Part shown: positions 25,877 to 34,216 of the stretch, one piece after another | Position numbering within the stretch: the first letter of the stretch is position 1 | How the letters are laid out: every line of letters begins with the position of its first letter | From: Treponema medium | Lineage (GTDB): Bacteria > Spirochaetota > Spirochaetia > Treponematales > Treponemataceae | DNA length: 64,000 nt | Assembly (NCBI RefSeq): GCF_017161265.1 | Contig: NZ_CP031393.1 | Coordinates: 1,488,001 to 1,552,000, forward strand | Direction: 5' to 3' | Made by a program: the position numbers and the translations under genes | The notes under the pieces: model-generated | Databases searched by the model: none | Seen by the model: only the letters and a program-made list of their open reading frames with translations | What the model was told of the DNA's origin: nothing

Positions 25877-28800
25877 ATGCGTAACGTCTATGCCATTCTA
25901 ACCGGAATATGTTTAATCCTCTTATGTACAACCTGTACGCAGTTTACTGCAGACATAGAAGACTATTTGAGTTATTGGTCGACGGAAGTTGCCGCTACGG
26001 ATTTTACGCTCGATAAACCATATATCAGTATGGGAGAGATGCTGTATGTATCGTCGGCGGAAGACGTAACGGTTACGATTAAACTGCGAAATCCCAAAAA
26101 ATTGACTCTCAAGATGCCGACATCCTCCGATAAGGTTATCCGTTTTCCGGGGCTGTCTACTCAACCTCAGTACGGTATAGAAAAAGACTATACCCTCACG
26201 CAAACGACAAGCAATAAACTCATCCTCACATATAAGAAAGATTTTTTACAAGCGCACGAATGGGGTAACGGCGATATCGGAGCCGAGATTACCTTCATTG
26301 CTGATGACAATAGAGTGTTCGACAAGCGATTCAGTATGAACCTCAAGGCTGACACTCCCCCTGCTCTGGAGTACAAAGGTGTCGGGAAAACACAGGCAGA
26401 CGGCAAATGGTACTATGTGCTCATATTCCAAGCACAGAATATGAACGCTCCTCTGCCGTCTCCTCTTTCGCATCTGCATGGGGATATTAAAACGCTGCAT
26501 ATAACAAAGGAAAGCGGAGAAAGCAGCGTTTACACCATACAAAACATCAATGCTGCGGCTAAAACATTCAACTGGAAGCCTGGTGATCCACTTTTAATGA
26601 CTGCAATGCAGTTGGAGGCAGGTGATTATGAGGGAGCCGCGCCTAACTTCCCGGCGGCTACGGATAAATGGCTCATATACTATAAAACGGATATCGAAAT
26701 ATCTCCTTCGTCGGCGGCAAAAACATACACCGCACAGCTCAGCGATGCGGCGGGGCTTCGTTCAAACGAGGTTAAATGCAGTACCGTTAAAAGGAAAGTT
26801 GGAGCCATAAACCTTGTCGTAACAAATCCATCCTCGTATATTCCTCAATCCGGAGAAACCGGCGAACAGGCTTATCCGTATAGCATAAGATGTGATGAAG
26901 ACGGTGCAACGCTCAAAGCAACATGCAATACGCCCGGCGTTACTATTTCGTACACGGTTTACAACATAACAAGCGGTATGGCGGTAGAAACAAGCAAGGG
27001 TTCGGGTGCTTCGCCGCTTACGGGGATACGGCTTATCACGCCCGGCACTGTTGGGCAAACAAAGAAGTATAAAGTTGCCCTTAAAGCAACGGCGCCGGGA
27101 TTTACCGAAGACACCCGTGATGTGTACTACACACTGACCCGTGCAGGAGGCGTAACTATAGACGCTAGTACACTCAATGAGAATGAAAAATGGAAAAAGT
27201 TGAGAGAGGCTGTGGTAAATGCTACCGAAGGCGACATCATCACCATAAAGGGAGAAATCAAGGCAACGAACGATTCCGGTAACTATGACGAAATTATCAT
27301 CAACAAAGACCTCACGATACGGGGCAAAAGCAGCAAGGATACCGATATTCTGAACGCAAACGGCAATACGGGCAGTAAACCTGTGCACCGTATTTTCAAC
27401 GTGCAAACAGGTAAAACACTCACCCTAAGCGGTCTGACACTCAAAAATGCTACGGCTCCCTCAGGCGGAGACGGCGGTGCCATTTTTGTTCAGAGCAGCG
27501 GAAGGGCAGAGCTTTCAAACTGCACGATTGAAGGCTGCAACGCGAATGGGGGCAGCGGAGGAGCCATTGGAAGTCAGGGAGGAACCGTTACCATAACCGG
27601 CTGTACGCTTACCAACAACTCGGCGACTGACGGCGGCGCCGTGTATGCAACCTCCGGAGGGACATTCACCATGCATAGCGGTACCATCAACGGCAATACG
27701 GTGCAATCGACGGCTCCGAAGACGAGGGGCGGCGGCGTATTCGTTAGCGTCGGTGCAACATTTACGATGAAAGGCGGCACGATAAGCGGTAATACGGCAA
27801 CTACACAAGGAAGCTCCGGTACAAAGGCCATGGGCGGCGGGGTCTGTGTCAGCGACAGCGGAAGTAAGTTCATTATGGAAGAGCATTCCCCTAAAATTAC
27901 CGGCAACAAAGTTAAAACGGCAGGCAGCGGCTCGAACCTTTCGACAATAGGCGGTGGTGTGTGCGTGTGTGACGGCGCAATATTCGAGATGAAGGCCGGC
28001 TCCATAGAAAATAACAAAGCGCTTGAGGGGGATAAGCAATATTTTGGACATACAGGTGGCGGCGTATGCGTAGGGGATAGTGTAGATGGCAGTACTTCCG
28101 GTGCTACCTTTACGATGACAGGCGGTACCATCAGCGATAATGAAGCCGGATACGGCGGCGGTGTTGCCGTTACGAGCAATAGCTCGTTTAAGATGAGCGG
28201 CGATGATAGTAAAATTTCCGGGAATAAGGCCTCATATCAAGATAAAAATCCACCCCATAAAAAACTGGGAAGTGGCGGAGGTGTTTTTGTGCTTCATGGT
28301 ATATTGGATATGACGGGCGGTGTTATTAACGGCAATGAAGCCGGATACGGAGGTGGTATTCATGGTAAAGCTCATGGTAGCAATAATGGTGAAATTGTCG
28401 TGTCCGGCAATTCTACTATTTCCAATAATATCGCAGACAGTGGCGGCGGAATTACTTCAGAGTATAAACTTTCTATAAAAGAATATGCTTCTAAAACACC
28501 TACGATAAAGGAGAATAACGCAAACTCTATTTGCGGCGGAATATATCTCCGCTACAATAATATACTAAACTTTACCGGAGGCACTGTAACCGGTAATACC
28601 GTTTCCGCTCTGCCCGGTTTGGGAAAGGGTATGTATCTGGAAGCTAAGAGTACGAAGGTTGAGATGTCCGGAAGTGCAACAGTTAATGAAAATAATGATG
28701 TGCATTTGGGCGGTTTTGACTCTAGCAACTATGCGTATATCACCGTTACCGGAGCGCTTACAGAACAACACGCGGCAACGCTCACAGTGAGAAGCGATTT

Positions 28801-28963
28801 TGGTTATACTGCGGGGCGGGAAGTTGTAAAAGGAGACGGATTTCCGCTTACGTTAGCCTATATCAACAAGTTCCCCATAACCAAGCAGACGGCGCCAAGC
28901 GAGCAGGAATGGACGACGGAACTGAGCAGCAATGCGCTCAGGCTGAAAAAGGGGACACCGTAG
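25877..28963 (+). CDS. Beta-helix repeat lipoprotein (Pmp-like repeats)
   Basis: 1028 residues; GGAGG precedes the ATG. The N-terminus (MRNVYAILTG... LLCTTC) is a lipoprotein signal with a relaxed spirochaete lipobox and the Cys at residue 20. Residues about 30-400 look like beta-sandwich domains and include a segment resembling a chitobiase-type domain (ATCNTPGVTISYTV). From about residue 440 to 940 come many parallel beta-helix turns of the form GGGVFV..GATFTMKGGTISGNTA, as in chlamydial Pmp-like and other right-handed helix proteins. Likely a surface lipoprotein that binds a polymer or host factor; no autotransporter barrel follows. Expression may vary through the octamer array in its leader. 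Confidence 0.85.
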   Translation: MRNVYAILTGICLILLCTTCTQFTADIEDYLSYWSTEVAATDFTLDKPYISMGEMLYVSSAEDVTVTIKLRNPKKLTLKMPTSSDKVIRFPGLSTQPQYGIEKDYTLTQTTSNKLILTYKKDFLQAHEWGNGDIGAEITFIADDNRVFDKRFSMNLKADTPPALEYKGVGKTQADGKWYYVLIFQAQNMNAPLPSPLSHLHGDIKTLHITKESGESSVYTIQNINAAAKTFNWKPGDPLLMTAMQLEAGDYEGAAPNFPAATDKWLIYYKTDIEISPSSAAKTYTAQLSDAAGLRSNEVKCSTVKRKVGAINLVVTNPSSYIPQSGETGEQAYPYSIRCDEDGATLKATCNTPGVTISYTVYNITSGMAVETSKGSGASPLTGIRLITPGTVGQTKKYKVALKATAPGFTEDTRDVYYTLTRAGGVTIDASTLNENEKWKKLREAVVNATEGDIITIKGEIKATNDSGNYDEIIINKDLTIRGKSSKDTDILNANGNTGSKPVHRIFNVQTGKTLTLSGLTLKNATAPSGGDGGAIFVQSSGRAELSNCTIEGCNANGGSGGAIGSQGGTVTITGCTLTNNSATDGGAVYATSGGTFTMHSGTINGNTVQSTAPKTRGGGVFVSVGATFTMKGGTISGNTATTQGSSGTKAMGGGVCVSDSGSKFIMEEHSPKITGNKVKTAGSGSNLSTIGGGVCVCDGAIFEMKAGSIENNKALEGDKQYFGHTGGGVCVGDSVDGSTSGATFTMTGGTISDNEAGYGGGVAVTSNSSFKMSGDDSKISGNKASYQDKNPPHKKLGSGGGVFVLHGILDMTGGVINGNEAGYGGGIHGKAHGSNNGEIVVSGNSTISNNIADSGGGITSEYKLSIKEYASKTPTIKENNANSICGGIYLRYNNILNFTGGTVTGNTVSALPGLGKGMYLEAKSTKVEMSGSATVNENNDVHLGGFDSSNYAYITVTGALTEQHAATLTVRSDFGYTAGREVVKGDGFPLTLAYINKFPITKQTAPSEQEWTTELSSNALRLKKGTP

Positions 28964-28996
28964 AAGGTAAGGCCGGGTTTCAGTCCCGGCACGGTG

Positions 28997-29926
28997 TTAA
29001 TTGATTTTCCATTTTCCGTGCTGTTGAAAAAAGCGCTGTGCAGGTATGGAGATAACCCGCCCGTCTTCTCCTGCAAGCGCAATAATACCGGTAATCAGAT
29101 TTATTTCGCTGATTCGGAACAGCGTATTATCATAGTAGAGGCTGGTACCGATTGATGGTAGTTTTTTCCGAGTTTCCACATACCAGTCATACTCATACGC
29201 TAGGCAGCAAAGCAGGCGGCCGCATTGTCCTGAAATTTTAAGCGAATTTAACGAAAGATTTTGTTCTTTTGCCATCTTGATGGATACCGGTCGCAGCTTG
29301 TCTGTTACGGCATGGCAGCAAAAAGGTCTCCCACAACAGCCAATGCCGCCAGCCATTCTCGATTCATCGCGAACACCGATTTGCCGCAGCTCAATACGGA
29401 GATGCAGAATAGCAACCAAGTCTTTAACCAGCTTACGAAAGTCGATACGGGTGTCTGCCGTAAAAAAGAAGATCACTTTAGGATCCTCGAGCAAGTAGTG
29501 GCAATCAATCAACTTCATATCAAGTTTATGAATAAGAACTTTTTCTTTAAAAAGGGCGCTTGCTTCTTTTTCTTTTTCAAGATTTGCTTTTTGCCGTTGA
29601 AAATCCTCATCCGTTGCTTTTCTCGTAACCGTAACGATATCTTTAATGGCTACCCTAATCGGATGTTGTACCAAACCCATTACACGAGCCATATCATCAC
29701 CGTAGCGTGTCGGGCTAATCACATAATCACCGTTTTGTAAGTTTAATTCCGCCGCTGTTGCGTAAAAAGTCTCTTGTGAATATTCAAGCTTTAACTGATA
29801 GAGCGGTTGAGGAAAAGCACCCTCCGGTATAGTTTCTTCCGTTTGAGGTACATCGTTATCTTCCAAAGCGCTTAAATCATCTATTTCTTCGTATTCGGTA
29901 TATGTTTCTACAAATTCAATATCCAT
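28997..29926 (-). CDS. ricT: PSP1 domain protein, RicT/YaaT type
   Basis: 309 residues with an acidic N-terminal tail (residues 1-35) and then a full PSP1 domain: ENGDYV-like LQNGDYVISPTRYG, FFFTADTRIDFRKLVKDL, and the cysteine block GGIGCCGRPFCC ... ISGQCGRLLCCLAYE, which in B. subtilis RicT helps bind Fe-S clusters. RicT acts with RicA and RicF in mRNA maturation with RNase Y. In B. subtilis yaaT and yaaR are close neighbours, and here the YaaR homologue is the next gene upstream on the same strand. GGAG precedes the ATG. Confidence 0.9.
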   Translation of the reverse strand: MDIEFVETYTEYEEIDDLSALEDNDVPQTEETIPEGAFPQPLYQLKLEYSQETFYATAAELNLQNGDYVISPTRYGDDMARVMGLVQHPIRVAIKDIVTVTRKATDEDFQRQKANLEKEKEASALFKEKVLIHKLDMKLIDCHYLLEDPKVIFFFTADTRIDFRKLVKDLVAILHLRIELRQIGVRDESRMAGGIGCCGRPFCCHAVTDKLRPVSIKMAKEQNLSLNSLKISGQCGRLLCCLAYEYDWYVETRKKLPSIGTSLYYDNTLFRISEINLITGIIALAGEDGRVISIPAQRFFQQHGKWKIN

Positions 29927-29977
29927 TTTTGACTCCTATTAAACCTGTTCGGAAACTTACGTTTCTGAACAGGTCGA

Positions 29978-30505
29978 TTATGTAATCAAATCTATAATCA
30001 AGCCGTATATTTCCTCTAACCGTTCAAGAATAAAAAGTTGGCTTTTTTGGTCGCAGAGCAATTCGCCTGCAAACTTGTCAAGCTTTTCATTGATAATAAC
30101 AATTTGGGTGAAAGAGCGCGGCCGTAAATGATTGGTCTTATCACGTCGTAAATGAGTTCGTGTTGTAACCGTATATGCTTCGCGCGCGACATAACTGATA
30201 AAGTTTTTGACGGCCTGTTTGTACCGTAAAATTGTTTCAGGATTTTGGCGAGTTCTCAATGTATCCCCTGCAGATCGTACATCGTCTTGCAACAGAGCGA
30301 TTGCTTCTTCTTGTGGTAATTTGCTCAGCTGCTCGATGATATCGGCTTCGTTTCCCGGCTGGGTTTGGGGTAAGACGCTTCGCAGCATCTCTTTAAATTT
30401 ATTCAGTTTTTTTTTGTCTTTTTCTGATTGTGCCGTTTTGGTTTGTAAGGACGGTTGAACGGTTACCCCTGCTGCGTAAGTTGAACTTTCTATCTGATTT
30501 CCCAT
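29978..30505 (-). CDS. YaaR family (DUF327) protein
   Basis: 175 residues. The family pattern is clear: KLNKFKEMLRSVL, a central ALLQDDVRSAGDTLRTRQNPETILRYKQAVKNFI, then RPRSFTQIVIINEKLDKFAGELL and a final LERLEEIYGLIIDLIT. It is a small, mostly helical cytoplasmic protein with no established biochemical role. Its position beside a RicT homologue is conserved in Firmicutes. AAGGAG lies upstream of the ATG, ten bases after the bactofilin gene ends. Confidence 0.85.
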   Translation of the reverse strand: MGNQIESSTYAAGVTVQPSLQTKTAQSEKDKKKLNKFKEMLRSVLPQTQPGNEADIIEQLSKLPQEEAIALLQDDVRSAGDTLRTRQNPETILRYKQAVKNFISYVAREAYTVTTRTHLRRDKTNHLRPRSFTQIVIINEKLDKFAGELLCDQKSQLFILERLEEIYGLIIDLIT

Positions 30506-30514
30506 CTTTCTCCT

Positions 30515-30940
30515 TTATTTTGAGTAAGAAAAAGTGGAGGAATGCAACGCTTGTCGGTTTGAATATTTCTTTTCCGCTTCCTCAAAGCTGTTTTGATCGC
30601 CGATTGCGGAGCAGAAGCCGTGTAGAATAACATTGTCATCAACCCGCAGCTTTTTTGTTAGAACCGATCCGATAACCATACCCGATGAAAGAACGACGAC
30701 ATAATCCGGCGCAATAATATCGCCTTGTACAATTCCGCCTACGCTAACCGAAGCTGCACGGATATTGCCTCGTATTCGGGCTTCCTCTCCGATAATGACA
30801 CGTCCCATAGTTTGTATATTGCCGTCTATATCACCGTCGATTCGCAAAAGTCCGGAAACCGTTACATTTCCGCTTATCAGCGATCCCGACCCAACAATGG
30901 TGTTGACCGAAATATCATCGATAAAGTTTTTTTTTGCCAT
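30515..30940 (-). CDS. Bactofilin
   Basis: 141 residues with the bactofilin core: a beta-helical repeat SLISGNVTVSGLLRIDGDIDGNIQTMGRVIIGEEARIRGNIRAASVSVGGIVQGDI, flanked by short unstructured ends. Bactofilins polymerise without nucleotides into filaments that place cell-wall enzymes and shape curved or helical cells. The M23 peptidase gene ends three bases upstream, and the same pairing in other bacteria, including Leptospira and Helicobacter, places the peptidase under bactofilin control. Confidence 0.92.
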   Translation of the reverse strand: MAKKNFIDDISVNTIVGSGSLISGNVTVSGLLRIDGDIDGNIQTMGRVIIGEEARIRGNIRAASVSVGGIVQGDIIAPDYVVVLSSGMVIGSVLTKKLRVDDNVILHGFCSAIGDQNSFEEAEKKYSNRQALHSSTFSYSK

Positions 30941-30942
30941 AA

Positions 30943-31968
30943 TTATTGCTTTGTATTGGAAGCTTTAATATTGAGATATTTAATCGGGTCTACAACATCG
31001 GAACCGATATGTACTTCATAGTGTAAGTGGGGGCCTGTCGAAATACCGGTTGTTCCAATATATCCGATGGTTTGTCCCTGCTGCACATATTCGCCTCTTG
31101 TTACGCGGTAGGATTGGAGATGTGCATAACGGGTATAGAAACCGTGCTTATGCTTAATGATAATATAATTTCCCCAGCCCGGATCAAATTCTACGGTAAC
31201 AACCTGACCGTCGGCAGTTGCAACGATGGGGTCTCCCGAACGATAGGTGGAAAGGTCGATACCTTTATGAATATACCACTGCCCGGTAAAAGGGTGCCGG
31301 TTTTGCCCGAACGCCATCGAAATATGTCCGATACCGCCTTTAATCGGCCAGAGGCTCGGAATATCGGAAAAGAGGGTTGTCTGCATATTAAGAAGCTTCC
31401 CCATTTCCTGTACCGGTAAAACAGCATCGTTAAGGTATGAGGTAAGCTGTTGCAGCTCCGCAGCTTCTTTCAGAGAGCCTTCTGCAACCTCATGCATATT
31501 AAATAGAAAGGACAAGTCGCCGTTTGCCGTTTGTCCGGCTGGTGCTGTGGTCTTTAAACCGAGGGAAGAAAACGTCGAGGTAAGCGCCGTTTGAAAATTC
31601 CGTGCTGTTTTTAAAAGCTCATTTGTTTCATCTCGTAATACATCCAGACTTGCCTGTGCTTTACGGGCTTCCTCTTTTGTAGCGGAAAGATCTTGTACCG
31701 ATACTGCTGTTTTGTGTGCAAACCAAAAGAATGAAGAGAAAAAGCCGATGGCGATAATCAAAGTGAAAAGTAAGCTAAAAATACTGGTTTGAAAGTTTAA
31801 TACTTTTTTCTGCGAATGGGGGACGATCATAATGGTTAGTTTTTTCCGACCGCCCGCAATAATCCGTTGAAAAAAATGCAAAACCGCTTCGGCTGCTTTC
31901 TTTATCTGTTTGGAGATATATCGTACAATATTGTTTTCAGTTTTCTTATATCCTCGTGTTCGAGACAC
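30943..31968 (-). CDS. M23 family peptidoglycan peptidase with N-terminal membrane anchor
   Basis: 341 residues from a GTG at 31968 with AGAGGGG upstream; a TTG 15 codons earlier at 32013 has no ribosome site. A basic cytoplasmic segment is followed by one transmembrane helix (FSLLFTLIIAIGFFSSFFWF), a coiled coil (SATKEEARKAQASLDVLRDE) and a C-terminal LytM domain with the Zn ligands HKGIDLS and GPHLHYEVH. It should cut peptide cross-links in the periplasm. It is cotranscribed with bactofilin, which most likely positions it. The active-site residues are intact, so hydrolytic activity is expected. Confidence 0.9.
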   Translation of the reverse strand: MSRTRGYKKTENNIVRYISKQIKKAAEAVLHFFQRIIAGGRKKLTIMIVPHSQKKVLNFQTSIFSLLFTLIIAIGFFSSFFWFAHKTAVSVQDLSATKEEARKAQASLDVLRDETNELLKTARNFQTALTSTFSSLGLKTTAPAGQTANGDLSFLFNMHEVAEGSLKEAAELQQLTSYLNDAVLPVQEMGKLLNMQTTLFSDIPSLWPIKGGIGHISMAFGQNRHPFTGQWYIHKGIDLSTYRSGDPIVATADGQVVTVEFDPGWGNYIIIKHKHGFYTRYAHLQSYRVTRGEYVQQGQTIGYIGTTGISTGPHLHYEVHIGSDVVDPIKYLNIKASNTKQ

Positions 31969-32070
31969 TTTTTTGCCCCTCTTTATATAAAACTTATTGG
32001 AAAAGTATACCAATTAACGGGCTACCTGTCCAGCATTCGCATTCAGGGAAAACGTAGCATACTGTTTTTT

Positions 32071-32166
32071 CATATCCGCCACGGATGGCGGTGATACTAA
32101 TCAGCAGCAAGTTTTTCGCTAGAAAAACTTGACACGAACATTGTACAAGGAAGTACAATGTTCGCG
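32071..32166. repeat. Family C hairpin block
   Basis: CCGCCACGGATGGCGG, an AAGTTTTTC/GAAAAACTT stem, and a CGAACATTGTAC/GTACAATGTTCG stem around AAGGAA. It runs directly into the family A/C composite at 32172. Confidence 0.75.
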
Positions 32167-32171
32167 TTTCC

Positions 32172-32445
32172 CGCAGAATAATGGAGACCGTTCAACCCGA
32201 TCTGCCAAGGATGGCAGTGTTTCCCTACAGCAGCGATGTTTTGTGCGTGCACAAAACTCGCCTTCAACTGTTGTGCACGGATGTACAACAGTTGAAGATG
32301 GTTCAAATGGTTGCCCAATCTCCATTATTCTGCGGTATTTATCCCATTGGCCTGCTACGTTTTCCCTTCTTTCACAATAAACTATGCGAAATTTTAATAA
32401 AAAATTTCGCACATACTGATAATTCAATTTTGAATTATCAGTATG
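32172..32445. repeat. Family A core with nested family C, then two family D hairpins
   Basis: CGCAGAATAATGGAGA (32172-) pairs with TCTCCATTATTCTGCG (ending 32334). The loop has the conserved GTTCAACC and GTTCAAATGGT flanks, between which family C hairpins are inserted: CTGCCAAGGATGGCAG, a GTTTTGTGC/GCACAAAAC stem and a CAACTGTTGT/ACAACAGTTG stem. The outer left end is missing. Next come TGCGAAATTTT/AAAATTTCGCA (32385-32411) and a 15-bp stem CATACTGATAATTCA/TGAATTATCAGTATG (32412-32445) that overlaps the last codons of the next gene. Confidence 0.8.
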
Positions 32446-33052
32446 TGTCCTCCATCTGCATAAATTCGGCGCGGACTTTGGCGAGCCGTTCCAATTCCCG
32501 TGTTATCGTGCGTTCGTAATTGAGCTTTTTTTGTGCAATTCGCTCCCGTTCATCCTCCCAATACTGTAGGTCGGTTAAGAAAAGAAACTGAAACTTCCGC
32601 ACATCTGCCTTTTCCGCCCAAAGCGTTGCTTCTTTCCAATAAAATAAGGCGGTATTATAACAATCTTCGGCCATTTTTAAACTTTCGATGTTTTGCTCTT
32701 TCCACGGCGCATTATAAAAATATGCGACCTGCTTATCATATTTCATACCGAGCCGGAGGTGTTGTTCTACCATTTTCAGGTTTAAGTGCATCATAAACAG
32801 GTACCGGTATTTTTCCCAATCCGTTTTATCGTTGATCTTTCCCAGCGCATACAAGGGATTACAGAAGTCCGCATTTATTGCCTTTTCAAGCCAATAAATA
32901 TTCTCAAGCGTATCGTCGGGATACTGCTGGTAGTGAATATGATAGAGCTTATAATACTGCTCTTTATACGTTACAAAGTACGCAGGCAGTAATGCCGTTT
33001 GCGCGAACGAGAAAAAAAGTAACACTGCGGATAAGCAAAAACGCTTTTTCAT
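32438..33052 (-). CDS. Treponemal conserved protein of unknown function with signal peptide
   Basis: 204 residues. MKKRFCLSAVLLFFSFAQTALLPAY is a Sec signal. The mature part is helical and rich in Tyr, Trp and charged residues (YYKLYHIHYQQYPDDTLENIYWLEKAINADFC...), with a coiled C-terminal end ERTITRELERLAKVRAEF; the pattern resembles TPR-like or solenoid helices but no repeat is certain. It lies three bases after the tmk stop on the same strand, so it is cotranscribed with tmk. I do not recognise a family function. A palindromic repeat overlaps its 3' end. Confidence 0.6.
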   Translation of the reverse strand: MKKRFCLSAVLLFFSFAQTALLPAYFVTYKEQYYKLYHIHYQQYPDDTLENIYWLEKAINADFCNPLYALGKINDKTDWEKYRYLFMMHLNLKMVEQHLRLGMKYDKQVAYFYNAPWKEQNIESLKMAEDCYNTALFYWKEATLWAEKADVRKFQFLFLTDLQYWEDERERIAQKKLNYERTITRELERLAKVRAEFMQMEDTY

Positions 33053-33055
33053 CTC

Positions 33056-33685
33056 TCATACTATCGGCAGATTGCAGACAATACTCCAGATCTTTTCGTG
33101 AATTTCCGCTATGGTTTTAGAAGCGTCGATACGAATAATTTGCATATCCGGCGCCGTTTCCGCGTAATACCTAAAAATAGCCTGATATTCGTCTGCAACT
33201 TTTTGCTGAAACGTCTCTTTTTCGTATATTTCACGCGGGATATTGCGTTTTTCGATCCGTTCCATCGCGGTTTTTGCCGGCAGGTCAAAGAAAACGAGGT
33301 ATTCAGGGAGCGGAAACGGCGCATTGATTGCCCGTGCCAGTTCTTTTCCGGCAGCCAAACCTTGATAGGCAAGGCTGGAAAAAAGATACCGGTCGGAAAA
33401 AACCGCCTTCCCCGCTTGCAGTTGCGCTAAAATACCTTCTTTACCATATATATGTTCACAACGATCCGCTCCAAAAAGATAGGCAATCGTTTGAGCATCG
33501 AATCCTGCTGCGCCTGAGAGCGCTTCGCGGATTAACTTCCCGATGGAGCCGCCGGTGGGTTCACAGGTAAAATACACGGCATCTTGCTGCCCGCGGGAAG
33601 CAAACGCTTCCTGTAACAACCGTATCTGGCTCGTCGTCCCTGTCCCGTCCAGCCCCTCAAAAACCACAAAATTTTTCAAAATCAT
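33056..33685 (-). CDS. tmk: Thymidylate kinase
   Basis: 209 residues. It phosphorylates dTMP to dTDP for DNA synthesis. Family motifs: FEGLDGTGTTSQ at the phosphate loop, the DRY-like SDRYLFSSLAYQG, FDLPAKTAMERI, and a Lid region KRNIPREIYEKETFQQKV with Arg. The loop has Thr where most Walker A motifs have Lys (GTGTT rather than GxGKT). The rest of the enzyme looks intact. The Lid arginine may compensate, as in some type II enzymes. AAGGA lies about ten bases upstream of the ATG. Confidence 0.9.
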   Translation of the reverse strand: MILKNFVVFEGLDGTGTTSQIRLLQEAFASRGQQDAVYFTCEPTGGSIGKLIREALSGAAGFDAQTIAYLFGADRCEHIYGKEGILAQLQAGKAVFSDRYLFSSLAYQGLAAGKELARAINAPFPLPEYLVFFDLPAKTAMERIEKRNIPREIYEKETFQQKVADEYQAIFRYYAETAPDMQIIRIDASKTIAEIHEKIWSIVCNLPIV

Positions 33686-33712
33686 CTAAAGTTTTTCCTT
33701 ATTCTTAGCAAG

Positions 33713-33977
33713 AGGATAATCGTATCAGACAAATAAATCAAATACCGCAAAATAAATGAGACTATGGTGTTCGAAAATAATCTTTCCGTTAGCCTTTTGG
33801 AAATATGGGAGGCAGATACAAGGCATAAACAAAAATTACCCGCAGGCGTGCTTTTGCACGTCGAGGACTAATTTTTGTGAAATAACGAAGTAGATGCCCC
33901 ATATTTTCAAAAGGAAAGGTTGAACGGCCTCAGTATTCTGCGGGGAAATTTAAAGAAGTCTGATGCGTTTATCTTCC
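33713..33977. repeat. Family A element with a family B element nested inside
   Basis: Outer ends are ATAATCGTATCAGAC (left) and GTCTGATGCGTTTATC (right, 33958-). Inside, a family B copy (33794-33913, ends CTTTTGGAAATA and TATTTTCAAAAG) occupies the loop beside the conserved GTTGAACGGCC and ATTCTGCGGGG. The order of nesting shows B entered an existing A. Confidence 0.8.
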
Positions 33978-33981
33978 TTTT

Positions 33982-34009
33982 GCATGAAATTTTAGGCAAA
34001 ATTTCATGC
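33982..34009. repeat. Family D hairpin
   Basis: Perfect 12-bp stem GCATGAAATTTT/AAAATTTCATGC with loop AGGC, between two family A copies. Confidence 0.75.
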
Positions 34010-34026
34010 GGTTTATTTTAAAAAGA

Positions 34027-34166
34027 GGGCAATCGTACCAGACAGATAAATATAAATCGCAAAATCAGGATGTTGGGCAAGCATTTGAACCGCGAAGAGG
34101 TTCAACTCTGCTTGAACGACATCCTGATTTTGCGGGGAAATTTAAAGAAGTCTGATGCGTTTACCC
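34027..34166. repeat. Family A element, complete
   Basis: 140 bp: ends GGGCAATCGTACCAGAC and GTCTGATGCGTTTACCC; inner arms CGCAAAATCAGGATGT and ACATCCTGATTTTGCG; loop has GAACC/GGTTC stem. The inner stem sequence is unrelated to that of the copy at 14864 although the ends match. Confidence 0.85.
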
Positions 34167-34198
34167 AACGCCCTTATCTATCATAACAATTTCTTTTT

Positions 34199-34207
34199 TG
34201 ATATAAT
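34199..34207 (+). promoter_or_regulatory. Extended -10 promoter of tamB with the start at the ATG
   Basis: TGATATAAT (TGN plus TATAAT at 34202-34207) lies 9 bases before the tamB ATG at 34217, with no ribosome site between. A leaderless transcript is predicted. Confidence 0.55.
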
Positions 34208-34216
34208 AGCCCTCCG

